From Leptolyngbyaceae cyanobacterium M33_DOE_097 (GTDB taxonomy: Bacteria; Cyanobacteriota; Cyanobacteriia; Leptolyngbyales; Leptolyngbyaceae): a stretch of DNA of 47,087 bases. Below are positions 17,102-25,697 of the stretch, one piece after another; the stretch's first letter is position 1; each line of letters opens with the position of its first letter. Both the position numbers and the translations under genes were made by a program. The notes beneath the pieces were generated by a model. The model had not been told where the DNA came from. It did not search any database and worked only from the letters and a program-made list of their open reading frames with translations. Location of the stretch: the NCBI GenBank assembly GCA_015296075.1, contig DVDV01000172.1:1-47087 (forward strand), given 5' to 3'.

Positions 17102-17145
17102 AAGAAAAGAGAGCAAAAGGTCTATTAACCCTGCTCTCTTTTCTT
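17102..17145 (-). terminator. Strong inverted repeat, terminator of the small gene at 17233-17475
   Basis: AAGAAAAGAGAGCA (17102-17115) is a perfect inverted match to TGCTCTCTTTTCTT (17132-17145), giving a 14-bp stem with a 16-base loop. On the minus strand the stem ends in T-rich sequence, which suits a rho-independent terminator 88 bases after the small gene. Confidence 0.65.
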
Positions 17146-17232
17146 CTAACTGCGTTCTTGCTCACCCTGTACTAAAAGGGAATTATTGAAAAAAATCAAT
17201 ACCTGGCTACCAATCAGCCACAGGAAAGCACG

Positions 17233-17475
17233 TTAAGATGAAAAATCTTCGAATTCATCGATTTTAAGGTCGTGGCTACTGGTTTTAAGCTGATGCCACA
17301 GAGACTCGATCTGAAGAAAAGACTCTTCTGGTGAAAGCTTGCCGTTTGACATCAAATTTGAAATGTAGCTAATCCGCTGCGAAAACTCCTGCAAATTTGC
17401 GTTAAACAGCAGATTCTGCGGAGAAAACGGCCCCCTGTAACGCGCACATGGATAAAAAAAGTCTTGTTTTTGCAT
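17233..17475 (-). CDS. Small conserved cyanobacterial protein (possibly DUF7219 family)
   Basis: The protein has 80 residues. It opens MQKQDFFYPCARYRGPFSPQNLLFNANLQEF in two blocks of aromatic and basic residues, then SNLMSNGKLSPEESFLQIESLWHQLK, and ends in an acidic tail (DEFEDFSS). I recall small cyanobacterial proteins with the pattern YPRSRY.G.F.PENL.FNANLQEFAQRVSYI…GKLSPEEA, believed to be DUF7219, of unknown function. This is memory, not a search. The ATG at 17475 has GGGGAG eight bases upstream (17484-17489). No signal or membrane segment is seen. Pho-box-like repeats lie upstream and a strong terminator downstream, so it is probably a single-gene unit. Confidence 0.8.
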   Translation of the reverse strand: MQKQDFFYPCARYRGPFSPQNLLFNANLQEFSQRISYISNLMSNGKLSPEESFLQIESLWHQLKTSSHDLKIDEFEDFSS

Positions 17476-17492
17476 TTTCAATGCTCCCCAGT

Positions 17493-17507
17493 TTCAAAAT
17501 TTTTGAA
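17493..17507. repeat. 15-nt palindrome before the small gene
   Basis: TTCAAAATTTTTGAA is a perfect palindrome around one central base. It lies between the Pho-box-like repeats and the ribosome binding site of the gene starting at 17475, where an operator or 5'-leader hairpin could lie. Confidence 0.4.
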
Positions 17508-17524
17508 GTGGCATCGAAACGAGT

Positions 17525-17543
17525 CTTTACCCTTACTTAACCT
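17525..17543 (+). promoter_or_regulatory. Pho-box-like tandem repeat (weaker copy)
   Basis: CTTTACCC (6 of 8 to consensus) and CTTAACCT (8 of 8) are separated by three bases. Cyanobacterial Pho boxes are tandem PyTTAAPyPy(T/A) octamers with three-base spacers, bound by the SphR/PhoB regulator. Confidence 0.35.
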
Positions 17544-17589
17544 TTTACTTCCCTGATTTTAATGTCTTCTAGCAGTATTGGGCAGATTT

Positions 17590-17608
17590 TTTAACCAGAT
17601 CTTAACCT
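17590..17608 (+). promoter_or_regulatory. Pho-box-like tandem repeat (best copy)
   Basis: TTTAACCA-GAT-CTTAACCT gives two octamers that both fit PyTTAAPyPy(T/A) with the expected three-base spacer. A third octamer is not visible. It reads on the plus strand, while the nearest downstream gene start (17475) is on the minus strand, so orientation is a caveat. Confidence 0.5.
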
Positions 17609-17676
17609 AATTTGCCAGGCTGCCATCAACCACAGGTAATCCCTGCCGCAAGTCCGTTGACTGCAGCACAGGTGAA

Positions 17677-17706
17677 AGGTTAAGAAGCTCAAATTTCTCT
17701 TAACCT
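17677..17706. repeat. Inverted pair of CTTAACCT octamers
   Basis: AGGTTAAGA (17677-17685) and TCTTAACCT (17698-17706) form a perfect 9-bp inverted repeat with a 12-base loop. Each arm holds the same CTTAACCT octamer found at 17536 and 17601. Confidence 0.45.
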
Positions 17707-18118
17707 AATCTGGCTTAAGGGAATGTCTTAGAAGTCCCAGATTTATGCCCTTATCTCTCAAAGCCCCTTTGCCTACAGCAAAAGAGGAGTAAGTTTCCAC
17801 TTCCCTTTTGAATGGAAGAGGGCAAGGGCTATATCCAATCCAATGGATCCTTTTCAGACACGCCTTAAAGATGGTGTTGCATCAGAAAAGAGATGCTTTT
17901 AGAGAAAGACTCGTACCAGTTTTCAACAGCAAGATTTGCTTTATTTATAATGCCCACCGAAGAAATAGAATTATCTGATATCTAGAAAACTGGTAGGCCA
18001 TTTGCTTTTCGTCATTTTCGTCCACTCTGCAAGAAGCGCATAGCGATACAACCTCAACCCTGCTCCTGTAGGAAAAGAGACTGGGAGAGAGGGAAATGGC
18101 ATCCACGCCAAGTAACCC

Positions 18119-19066
18119 CTAATTTTGATTCAGGGGGAGTGGGGCTGGCTTCGACTGGGTGGATGATTGGTTGCCTAAGCTACGGAAATAAGTTGTACCG
18201 ATGATTGATAAAAAACTGATGTAAGCAACCGCCTGGATTAAAAACAAATGGTCGGTATAGCCGAATAGCATCCGCAAAATAATGCCCGGAAACTGGCGAG
18301 CTGGCAGGAAATGGCTGGTATCCCATAAAAGAGGCCCCATTAAACAAGAAGGTGGTGTGCTTGCAGAGTCTCCAAACCAACACAAATTCGTACCTTGCAA
18401 GTCTGAATAGCGGTAGAGGGCAATATCAAATTCCTTGATCGAAGAAATCGCCAACCCGGCCACAATTAAAAGCAGAAAGATACCCATAACTTGGAAAAAC
18501 TGGCGCAGATTGATCTTGACTCCCAGCTGAAACAGCAAAACTCCGATCGCGATCGCGCCCAACAGTCCCGCTAAGGCTCCCGTGGCCGACGCTAAACTCT
18601 GCTGATAATTGGCAGCTAAAAACAAAACTGTCTCAAAGCCTTCTCGCAAGACAGCAAAGAAAATTAGGGTAAAAATTCCCCAACCTGCTGCTTGATCGCT
18701 GGCAAGGCTGGCAGTGACCGCTTTTTCGACTTCCGCTTTCATTTGGCGTGCTTGACGCGTCATCCAAATCAACATCCAACTCAGCATCGCGATCGCGGCT
18801 AAACCAAAAATGCCTTCTAGTAAGGGTTTGACAATGGGGCTGTAGCGCGTATCGACTGTTGCAAGGGCGGGTAAAACCCAAGCAAGGGTTAAGCCAACCC
18901 CAATACTGGCAAGTAGCCCAGCGATCGCCCCTATGTAAACCCAAAAATGCAACTGTGATCGGCCAGCCTTGCTTAAATAAGCCAACACAATGCCAATTAC
19001 CAGAGTTGCTTCAACTCCTTCACGCAGAGTAATGACAAAAGTTGGTAATGCTGCACTCCAATCCAT
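18119..19066 (-). CDS. FTR1-family iron permease
   Basis: The protein has 315 residues from the ATG at 19066, which gives the usual MDWSAALPTFVITLREGVEA start. A longer GTG start at 19081 is possible. It has about seven hydrophobic helices and two REXXE iron-binding motifs, REGVE (15-19) and REGFE (141-145). The family imports ferric or ferrous iron across the inner membrane, together with an oxidase or EfeO/EfeB partners. None of these partners is adjacent here. A lumen-side loop has Cys residues (NLCWFGDSAST…SCLMG) before the last helices, as in other cyanobacterial members. I see no Fur-type site directly upstream. Confidence 0.9.
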   Translation of the reverse strand: MDWSAALPTFVITLREGVEATLVIGIVLAYLSKAGRSQLHFWVYIGAIAGLLASIGVGLTLAWVLPALATVDTRYSPIVKPLLEGIFGLAAIAMLSWMLIWMTRQARQMKAEVEKAVTASLASDQAAGWGIFTLIFFAVLREGFETVLFLAANYQQSLASATGALAGLLGAIAIGVLLFQLGVKINLRQFFQVMGIFLLLIVAGLAISSIKEFDIALYRYSDLQGTNLCWFGDSASTPPSCLMGPLLWDTSHFLPARQFPGIILRMLFGYTDHLFLIQAVAYISFLSIIGTTYFRSLGNQSSTQSKPAPLPLNQN

Positions 19067-19219
19067 TGTTTCCAAATCCACCTAGATGGGCTGATCGCAC
19101 TGCTGCCTTTGTACCAGTTACTTGAAGAAAAACCTTTGGGACATGGCTCCAGAGTTCCATCTTCGCGTGACTCAGCACTGAGCGCCAGATATAGTCTAAA
19201 TGGAATGGGTGGATTTCGG

Positions 19220-19235
19220 CTAATCGCTCGATTAG
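19220..19235. repeat. 16-nt palindrome upstream of the FTR1 gene
   Basis: CTAATCG-CT-CGATTAG is a perfect inverted repeat lying between the FTR1 gene and the upstream unknown gene, about 155 bases before the permease start. It could be an operator. No T-run supports a terminator. Confidence 0.35.
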
Positions 19236-19286
19236 TAGTGTAGTTGCGCCGCGATCGCCATTTTTGACTCAACTCGCTCGTCAGCT

Positions 19287-19901
19287 TTAGCTCAAATCAC
19301 CTTCGGGTCGCAAGACATCATCCTGCTCGGCCCAGAGAGAATTTGCACTGGTGTCTTCACAAGCTTCTTCTTCGTTATCAACCGTGATTGAGCGCAAGAC
19401 GTAGGGCAAAAATGCCCCCTTTAAACCTCGTTTGATGCGATCCGGCGTTTCATCAAAGATGACAAACAGTGGGTAGGTGTTGTCTGCGCCTTCACTGAGT
19501 ACGTGCCGATAACGAAGTGGCATATCCCACTCATAGCCACGACTCAAATACACCTGGGTCTGCCGCCAACGGCTCAGCAAATCTGAAAAATCTTCTTGGG
19601 GCTGATGAATAAACACAAAAATCTCAACCCCAGTTTTGATCTTCCATTCGGGGTCGCACATCAAAAAGGCTATATCACACGGTAAGCAAACGGCTTCGCG
19701 ATCTCCCACCTGACTTGACTTCCCGGCACCACCACGAAAACGGATGACTGGCAGAGGAATCGTGATCACACTTTCAAGCGGACGACGCATACTTGGTAGC
19801 ATCTCTAAGTAGGGTCGATAACCCTTAAGTAGCGCGATCGCCCCGACCGCACTACTGCAACCCGTCAACAGTTCTTCATACTGAGCTTTAGTAACGGTCA
19901 T
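19287..19901 (-). CDS. Unrecognised soluble protein of about 204 residues
   Basis: I do not recognise the family. The translation from ATG 19901 is even in composition, with no signal or membrane segment. It opens TVTKAQYEELLTGCSSAVGAIALLKGY and has a central mixed alpha/beta pattern (IPLPVIRFRGGAG, VCLPCDIAFLMCD, VEIFVFIHQPQEDF, YPLFVIFDETPDRIKRGLKGAFLPYVLRS), ending in an acidic tail. CLPCDIAFLMCD contains three cysteines within nine residues. An in-frame TTG lies four codons upstream at 19913. It is followed by the FTR1 gene after a 220-base spacer and preceded by pilC, both on the same strand. Codon use and length support a real gene. No function is proposed. Confidence 0.7.
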   Translation of the reverse strand: MTVTKAQYEELLTGCSSAVGAIALLKGYRPYLEMLPSMRRPLESVITIPLPVIRFRGGAGKSSQVGDREAVCLPCDIAFLMCDPEWKIKTGVEIFVFIHQPQEDFSDLLSRWRQTQVYLSRGYEWDMPLRYRHVLSEGADNTYPLFVIFDETPDRIKRGLKGAFLPYVLRSITVDNEEEACEDTSANSLWAEQDDVLRPEGDLS

Positions 19902-20060
19902 TGGCTTAAGCAACCTATTTCAGGCTGGCAAAGAAGATCGTCATGCAGCAAAACACAGATACAGCAATCCTAAATGATCTGTGAAATCAGAGAGACTCTG
20001 TGAAAAAGTATCCAAAGAAAAACTTCTCACACCCCCAGATAGGATTACTGTAGATGCCGC

Positions 20061-21284
20061 TTAACCCAACGTTTCAAACACCTTGAACATGGGAAGATAC
20101 ATCGACAACAAGATGGAACCCACCATGCCGCCTAGTAACACAATCATGATCGGCTCCAGAATGCTGGTTAACGCCTTTACTGCCTGTTCTACCTCATCTT
20201 CATAAAAGTCGGCAACTTTCATCAGCATCTTGTCCAGTTCCCCGGTTTCTTCACCGATGCTAATCATCTGAATCGCCATGAGGGGAAAGACTTGTTCTTT
20301 CTGCAGAGCCAAGCTAATCAAGCCGCCTGTTTGAATTTCTTTACGGGCTGCGTCAATCGCATTAGCAACCACCTGGTTACCAGCCGTATCACGCACAATT
20401 TCTAAGCTCGTTAAGATGGGCACACCTGAACGAGTCAACGCACCAAATGTCCGACAAAAACGAGCAGTTGCCGACTTTTGGATCAAGTCACCAAACAAAG
20501 GCATTTTAAGGAAGAGACGATCCATCGTCTCACGCCCAAGTCGTGTTTTGTAGTACTGACGATAGGCAAACATTGCCCCAAAGAAAGTGATTGGCAGCAA
20601 CACCACTGCCGGACTTCGGAGAAACTTACTAATGTTAAGCATCACCTGGGTAAACATCGGCAGTTCTGTACCGAGTTCCTGGAAAATTCCCGCAAAGACA
20701 GGAATGATGAAAACGGTCATCCCAATAAAGATAACAACCGCAATAAAGCTCACAACAACGGGATATGTCAACGCAGACTTAATCTGGTTCTGCAATCGAG
20801 CAACGTCTTCTAGCAGCTTCGCCAGACGGTTGAGAACTTCGTCAAGCACACCACCAACTTCACCCGCTTGCACCATGCTGACGTAGAGGTTGTCAAAACA
20901 TTGGGGATGCTTTCGCATCGCATCCGACAGGTTCATCCCTTGCTGAACATCAGAGCTAATCCCCATCAAGGCTGTTTTCAACTTGGGATTTTGGCATTGC
21001 TCTGACAAAACACCTAAGCCCCTCACGAGTGCCACACCCGCGTTCACTAGAGCTGCGAACTGCCGTGAGAAAACGGCTTTGTCCTTGACACTGACACTGG
21101 CCATTGAGCTACTGATGCTCTTCAGGTCAAAGTTCAGAGACAAACCTTTGTCTTCTTTTAAGTCCCGAATGAATAACCCTCGCTCACGCAGGGTCGTCCG
21201 GGCTTCGCTAATCGTCTCAGCAACGATTTTCTCTTTTTTTGCGTTTCCCCGTGCATCTTGAACGCTAGCAACAAAGGTCGGCAT
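20061..21284 (-). CDS. pilC: Type IV pilus inner-membrane platform protein PilC
   Basis: The protein has 407 residues, the full length for GspF/PilC. Two repeated type II secretion F domains are seen (about 70-195 and 275-400), each with the pattern FSRQFAALVNAGVALVRGLGVL / FCRTFGALTRSGVPILTSLEIV and followed by membrane helices. It is the platform in the inner membrane on which the PilB and PilT motors act. It lies 148 bases after pilT in the same direction. The start at 21284 gives MPTFVASVQDARGN, matching cyanobacterial relatives. Confidence 0.95.
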   Translation of the reverse strand: MPTFVASVQDARGNAKKEKIVAETISEARTTLRERGLFIRDLKEDKGLSLNFDLKSISSSMASVSVKDKAVFSRQFAALVNAGVALVRGLGVLSEQCQNPKLKTALMGISSDVQQGMNLSDAMRKHPQCFDNLYVSMVQAGEVGGVLDEVLNRLAKLLEDVARLQNQIKSALTYPVVVSFIAVVIFIGMTVFIIPVFAGIFQELGTELPMFTQVMLNISKFLRSPAVVLLPITFFGAMFAYRQYYKTRLGRETMDRLFLKMPLFGDLIQKSATARFCRTFGALTRSGVPILTSLEIVRDTAGNQVVANAIDAARKEIQTGGLISLALQKEQVFPLMAIQMISIGEETGELDKMLMKVADFYEDEVEQAVKALTSILEPIMIVLLGGMVGSILLSMYLPMFKVFETLG

Positions 21285-21432
21285 AGTTCGGTTACCTGTT
21301 GTGACGAGATGATGGATAAGAGTGACTGTCTAGGGGGGCGATCGCACCATCCCATGCGATCGCTATTCCCCTATATCATGCACAATTCAAGCCGAATGCA
21401 GCAAAAAATTATACCCGCAACATGATTGAGGT

Positions 21433-22542
21433 TTATCGACGAGCGGCAGCAGCTCCCGCCGCTTGCTGGGGTGCGCCACCGATCAAACGCTGCAATTCGT
21501 CGGGGCGAGAGGTTTTTGACATCGCCGCTTCAAAAGTAATGACACCCGCCTTATAGTAATCGGCCAACACTTTCTCAAGCGTCTGCATACTCAACTTACC
21601 CCCAGTCTGAATTGCAGAATAAACCTGCGCGGTTTTCCCTTCCCGAATCAGGTTAGAAATAGCTGGAGTCACCACCATGATCTCCTGAGCCATAACTCGT
21701 CCGAATTCACCGGGTTTGGGATTCTTACGCGGCACCAGCGTTTGGCTAAACACGGCCACGAGTGAGTTTGATAACTGAACTCGCACCTGTTGTTGCCGCT
21801 CAGAGGGGAATACGTCAATAATCCGGTCCACGGTTTGAGCCGCCGAGCTGGTGTGCAACGTCCCAAACACGAGGTGCCCCGTTTCAGCCGCTGAAATTGC
21901 CAGCGCGATGGTTTCCAAGTCACGCATCTCACCCACTAGAATGATGTCTGGATCTTCCCGCAAAGCCGCTTTCAACGCATTCGCAAAACTCTTGGTGTCT
22001 TCACCCAACTGCCGCTGGTGGATTAAGCTCTTGACTGGCTCGTAAACAAATTCAATCGGGTCTTCTACCGTCAGAATGTGTTCAGCCCGAGTGCGGTTAA
22101 TCAGGTCAATCATGGCAGCCAGCGTCGTGGTTTTACCCGAACCTGTCGGCCCCGTCACCAGAATCAAACCTCTCGGCTTTTCCGCCATTTCCCGCACAAC
22201 GTCGGGTAAATTGAGCTTTTCAAAGCTGGGAATCTTAGAGCTAAGTGCCCGCAAACAAGCAGCGTAGGTGCCCCGGTCCTTATAAACGTTGACTCGGAAG
22301 CGAGCCAATCCCCGAACACCATAAGAACAGTCAAGTTCCCAGTTTTGCTCAAGGTTTTTTCGCTGGGTGTTATTTAACATGCTGAAAATGAGGCGCTGGC
22401 ACTCTTCGGTATTTAAAGGATCACCGATCGGCTGAAGGTGCCCACTGATTCGAAAGTAGGGGGGTAAACCGGCAGTTAAGTGCAGGTCAGAGCCACCCAT
22501 CTCAATCAGTTGCTCCATTAAATCTTCGATCATCAACTCCAT
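21433..22542 (-). CDS. pilT: Twitching motility ATPase PilT
   Basis: The protein has 369 residues. It carries Walker A GPTGSGKT (131-138), an Asp box/Walker B segment (LREDPDIILVGEMRDLETI) and the His box GHLVFGTLHT. The N-terminal QLIEMGGSDLHLTAGLPPYFRISG is typical of PilT. It powers pilus retraction. AAGGAG eight bases upstream supports the ATG at 22542 over the one at 22533. The C-terminus is a short Ala-rich tail (QQAAGAAAARR). It lies between pilB and pilC. Confidence 0.95.
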   Translation of the reverse strand: MELMIEDLMEQLIEMGGSDLHLTAGLPPYFRISGHLQPIGDPLNTEECQRLIFSMLNNTQRKNLEQNWELDCSYGVRGLARFRVNVYKDRGTYAACLRALSSKIPSFEKLNLPDVVREMAEKPRGLILVTGPTGSGKTTTLAAMIDLINRTRAEHILTVEDPIEFVYEPVKSLIHQRQLGEDTKSFANALKAALREDPDIILVGEMRDLETIALAISAAETGHLVFGTLHTSSAAQTVDRIIDVFPSERQQQVRVQLSNSLVAVFSQTLVPRKNPKPGEFGRVMAQEIMVVTPAISNLIREGKTAQVYSAIQTGGKLSMQTLEKVLADYYKAGVITFEAAMSKTSRPDELQRLIGGAPQQAAGAAAARR

Positions 22543-22728
22543 GAGAGAAGCTCCTTCTAGGGTTACGGTTCGATTTGCTGTTTGGCTCGCTGGATCAGAT
22601 TACCCACTCTCTGGCTATAAGCCATCGCAGCGCTGCTCACTCAGCAATCATCTGAAAACGCTCTAGTCTGTGTTGATCTCGTGGTTCAGACAAAAACTGC
22701 AAAGCGGGTTGAAACAAAATCAGACACA

Positions 22729-24726
22729 CTAATCTTGGAAGCGGGGCGTCATGCAGAACGGACAATCAAGCCACTCCTGCTTCAAGTCAGCCGTACAGAC
22801 GCGACAAGTCAGTGAAGTCTTACGCTTTGCTTTCAGTTCGGCTGCGAGACCTGTGTCTGTAAAAGTCACACGCTCAACTTCTTCTAAAGTCGTCATTCCA
22901 GTTCTCACTAGATTGAGACTGTAAGCAAGCAGTGTTTGCATCCCTTCTTCAACAGCAGTTTCCTTAATCGTTTCTGTAGGCGCGCCTTGAGTGATCAAAT
23001 TTTGAATGTTCTCACTGACCCGCATAATTTCATACACACCACACCGCCCTTTATAACCCACCCCTGAACATTTGGGGCAAAGCTGATTTTTCACTTTTGC
23101 CTCTTGCACCTCTTGTGGTTGAAGAGTGTTTGCCTTGTAGATTGTCAACTCCCCATCACTAGCTGAGGTGAGGCCAAAGCGAGCCAGTTCTTCACGAGAT
23201 GGCGTGTAGGGAATACGGCACTCATCGCACACGCGGCGCACAAGACGCTGAGCTACAACCCCAAGCAAAGCACCCGACACCATAAATGGCTCAACCCCCA
23301 TTTCATCTAAACGGGCGATCGCGCCTGCTGCGTCATTTGTGTGCAGGGTTGTCAAAACTAGGTGTCCGGTTAGGGCAGCTTCGATCGCCGTCTTGGCCGT
23401 TTCTTTGTCGCGCGTCTCACCCACCAGAATCACGTCTGGGTCTTGCCGTAGAAACGCCCGCAAGATCATGGCAAAGTCCATCCCTTTTTCTCGAATTACC
23501 TGCACCTGGGTCAAACCAGGCAACGTATATTCAATCGGGTCTTCTGCCGTACTAATGTTGACTCCTGGCTCGTTCCGTTCGGCTAGAGCTGAGTACAGAG
23601 TAGTCGTTTTACCAGACCCAGTCGGGCCGGTTACCAGAATCAACCCAAACGGACGCCGAACCATTTCTTGTACCGTCGTGAGTGATTCGGGGTCATTAAT
23701 CAACTTATCTAAGCCGAGTTGAGTTGCGGAGTTATCCAGAATCCGCAAAACGACTTTTTCACCGTAACGACTGGGTAGCGTACTCACCCGGAAGTCAATC
23801 TTACGGCCATCATAAATCCGGCGAATCCGTCCATCCTGCGGCATCCGGCGCTCAGCAATATCCAGTTGAGACATGATTTTGAAGCGAGCCGTTACCGCCG
23901 GGATAATCTTTTTCGGGAAGGGTTCAAACGCCTCTCGTAACACCCCGTCTTTACGAAAGCGAATCCGCAGGTATTCTTCTTGCGGCTCAATGTGAATATC
24001 AGAAACGCCTTCTTGCAGAGCTTTAATCAAAATCTTGTTCGCCAGAGCGATAACAGGGGCGGCCTCTGCATCTGCCGTATCCAGGTTTGCATCATCATCT
24101 TCAGGTGCTTCACTGAGATCCATGTATCCCAGTTCTTCGAGGTTGGCCTGAACATCAACCTTTGCTTCCTGCTCAACCTGCTTCTGCCGCTCAACCTGCT
24201 CATCCAGATAGAGGTTAATTAAGCGCTGATAGTCTTCGTTGGTAATAACTAAACGCTGCAAAGCCAAATTATGCTGGCGCAAAATACGGTTGAGGTCATC
24301 TTGTGCCGCCAAATCGTCGGGGTTTACCATCGCCACCAAAAGAGCCTGCGGAGGTCCTTCAATCCGCGAGAGCGGCACTAATCGATGACGCCGACATAAA
24401 TCGACCTGAATCAAGTTGTTGATCAGCTCACTAACCTGATTTGTTGGGATCTGGTTAATTTCGGGATCAAGCGACTCAACCCCGTAGAGGATTTTGAGTT
24501 CAAACAACTGTTGCTTTTTATATTGACGCAGCAGATCAGGGGGCAGTTGTTGACCCGTGATCATCGCCAATACATCTGTTAGGGGTCTACCAGATTTCCG
24601 GCTTTCGACCAAAGCCTGTTGCATTTGCTCGTTGTCAACATAGCCTGACTGAATCAGCTTGTTACCAAACGGCGAAAAATTATTTTGAACGACAAGAGCG
24701 CGACGATTGGAGGAAGGATTTGCCAT
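22729..24726 (-). CDS. pilB: Type IV pilus extension ATPase PilB
   Basis: The protein has 665 residues. An N-terminal GspE-type domain (about 20-170) and an acidic linker precede the ATPase core with Walker A GPTGSGKTTT (367-376), LRQDPDVILVGETRD and GHLVLTTLHTND. A zinc-binding loop lies between CDEC and CPKCSGVGYKGRCG. It polymerises pilin. After the core there is a short second metal-ribbon-like tail with C641-x2-C644-x10-C655-x2-C658 (CRVC…CPFC). It is first in pilB-pilT-pilC and faces grpE across a 971-base spacer. The ATG at 24726 is the natural start. Confidence 0.95.
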   Translation of the reverse strand: MANPSSNRRALVVQNNFSPFGNKLIQSGYVDNEQMQQALVESRKSGRPLTDVLAMITGQQLPPDLLRQYKKQQLFELKILYGVESLDPEINQIPTNQVSELINNLIQVDLCRRHRLVPLSRIEGPPQALLVAMVNPDDLAAQDDLNRILRQHNLALQRLVITNEDYQRLINLYLDEQVERQKQVEQEAKVDVQANLEELGYMDLSEAPEDDDANLDTADAEAAPVIALANKILIKALQEGVSDIHIEPQEEYLRIRFRKDGVLREAFEPFPKKIIPAVTARFKIMSQLDIAERRMPQDGRIRRIYDGRKIDFRVSTLPSRYGEKVVLRILDNSATQLGLDKLINDPESLTTVQEMVRRPFGLILVTGPTGSGKTTTLYSALAERNEPGVNISTAEDPIEYTLPGLTQVQVIREKGMDFAMILRAFLRQDPDVILVGETRDKETAKTAIEAALTGHLVLTTLHTNDAAGAIARLDEMGVEPFMVSGALLGVVAQRLVRRVCDECRIPYTPSREELARFGLTSASDGELTIYKANTLQPQEVQEAKVKNQLCPKCSGVGYKGRCGVYEIMRVSENIQNLITQGAPTETIKETAVEEGMQTLLAYSLNLVRTGMTTLEEVERVTFTDTGLAAELKAKRKTSLTCRVCTADLKQEWLDCPFCMTPRFQD

Positions 24727-25697
24727 AGCAGAAAAGCAACGGTGGATAGTTTCTAAGTGTTCCCAACTGGTTCAGGAGATGATCAGGAGCAGTTTTCCTG
24801 ATTACGTCAGTCAAACCTGTACTAAATCAGTAAGCCAATTAAAGCTTCCCAGACCAGTACAGGCGAACTCTAGCAAAAATCGTTCAAACCACGCACAGCT
24901 TAAGAAAAAGGGGCTGAACACAAGTCTGACAAATTGTTTTTCCAGAATAATAGCCTGTTAAGCCAGAAACGTCAGATTTCTAGCGCTAGTGACAATTTGC
25001 TGTGGTTCTAAATTGATTGGAGAAAAATAGCGCGATCGCAGATGTTTGCCTGAAGCAAAGCAGGGAAACACGGAGTTAAGCATCACATCTACGCCCAAAT
25101 GCAATTATGCATGTTATGTCGGCTGTGCGATCGCTTCTAGAACAAGCGGTAATAAAATAAGCAACAATCACTCTTAACATTTCTTAAGTTTTAGGCAAAA
25201 TTCATTTGACTAATTTTATCCGTATTTCATCTTTACCAGGTGTTATTTGCAACATCATCACTGAACAAAAATGGTGTTAGTCAAACAAAGTGTTCACTTC
25301 ATAACAATGAATATGTTGCTAGAAAACAGGTCACTGCTTCAAACGGTCAATCTTCTGATTCCTATAAAAGCGATTGATTTTTCAAGCTTTTCTGTAACGT
25401 TGTCTGTTTCTTCTGATGCTTAATTAATAGGAAAAAGTTTAGTATTTCTGACAACAGGGCTAAGGGAATGGTAGATATTTTTACAGGCTACTAAATTGCC
25501 GAAAAAAATTGCACGTCTTCCTTAGTAATTCTTTGGGCAAGATTGGGAAAGCTGTTTTACGGGAGATCATTGATAGGGTTATTCCCGCTCAAATCGCTCA
25601 AAGGTTTGCTCAATTATGCTGCGGCTAGGTCGTATCCGTATAGCATAGGTTGAGAAGGAGTTATTAGAAGTTACGAGAAGAGTAGAGGCTACGTAGA
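24727..25697. other. Long divergent intergenic region between pilB and grpE
   Basis: It is AT-rich with scattered HIP1 sites (about 25032 and 25128) and an ATGCAATTATGCAT palindrome (about 25098). It must hold the promoters of pilB (minus) and the grpE operon (plus). I found no CIRCE heat-shock repeat, no tRNA and no convincing protein. A 255-base open frame at its left end overlaps the pilB start and looks random. Confidence 0.5.

Larger units (their letters stand above)
17476..18118. other. Long non-coding region between the small gene and the FTR1 gene
   Basis: The left part (17525-17706) holds the Pho-box-like repeats described separately. The right part has only very short open frames and a purine/pyrimidine-biased block at 18058-18093 (CCCTGCTCC…GGGAGAGAGGG) that may be a degenerate interspersed repeat or the transcript end of the FTR1 gene. 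No convincing gene was found. Confidence 0.5.

Noticed and set aside
16919-17116. Open frame of 65 codons on the minus strand
   Set aside because: It overlaps the terminator of the small gene and has odd composition with no motif; probably random.
20660-20680. SOS-box-like TGTACCGAGTTCC
   Set aside because: It lies inside pilC coding sequence and misses the first consensus base, so it is probably chance.
24707-24961. Open frame of 84 codons at the pilB start on the plus strand
   Set aside because: It begins antisense inside pilB and shows no conserved pattern or ribosome binding site.
25168-25200. CTTAACAT-TTC-TTAAGTTT as a further Pho box
   Set aside because: The second half does not fit PyTTAAPyPy(T/A), and no supporting octamers are nearby.
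24727-25697. CIRCE heat-shock element before grpE
   Set aside because: No TTAGCACTC-N9-GAGTGCTAA or near match was found in the spacer on either strand.
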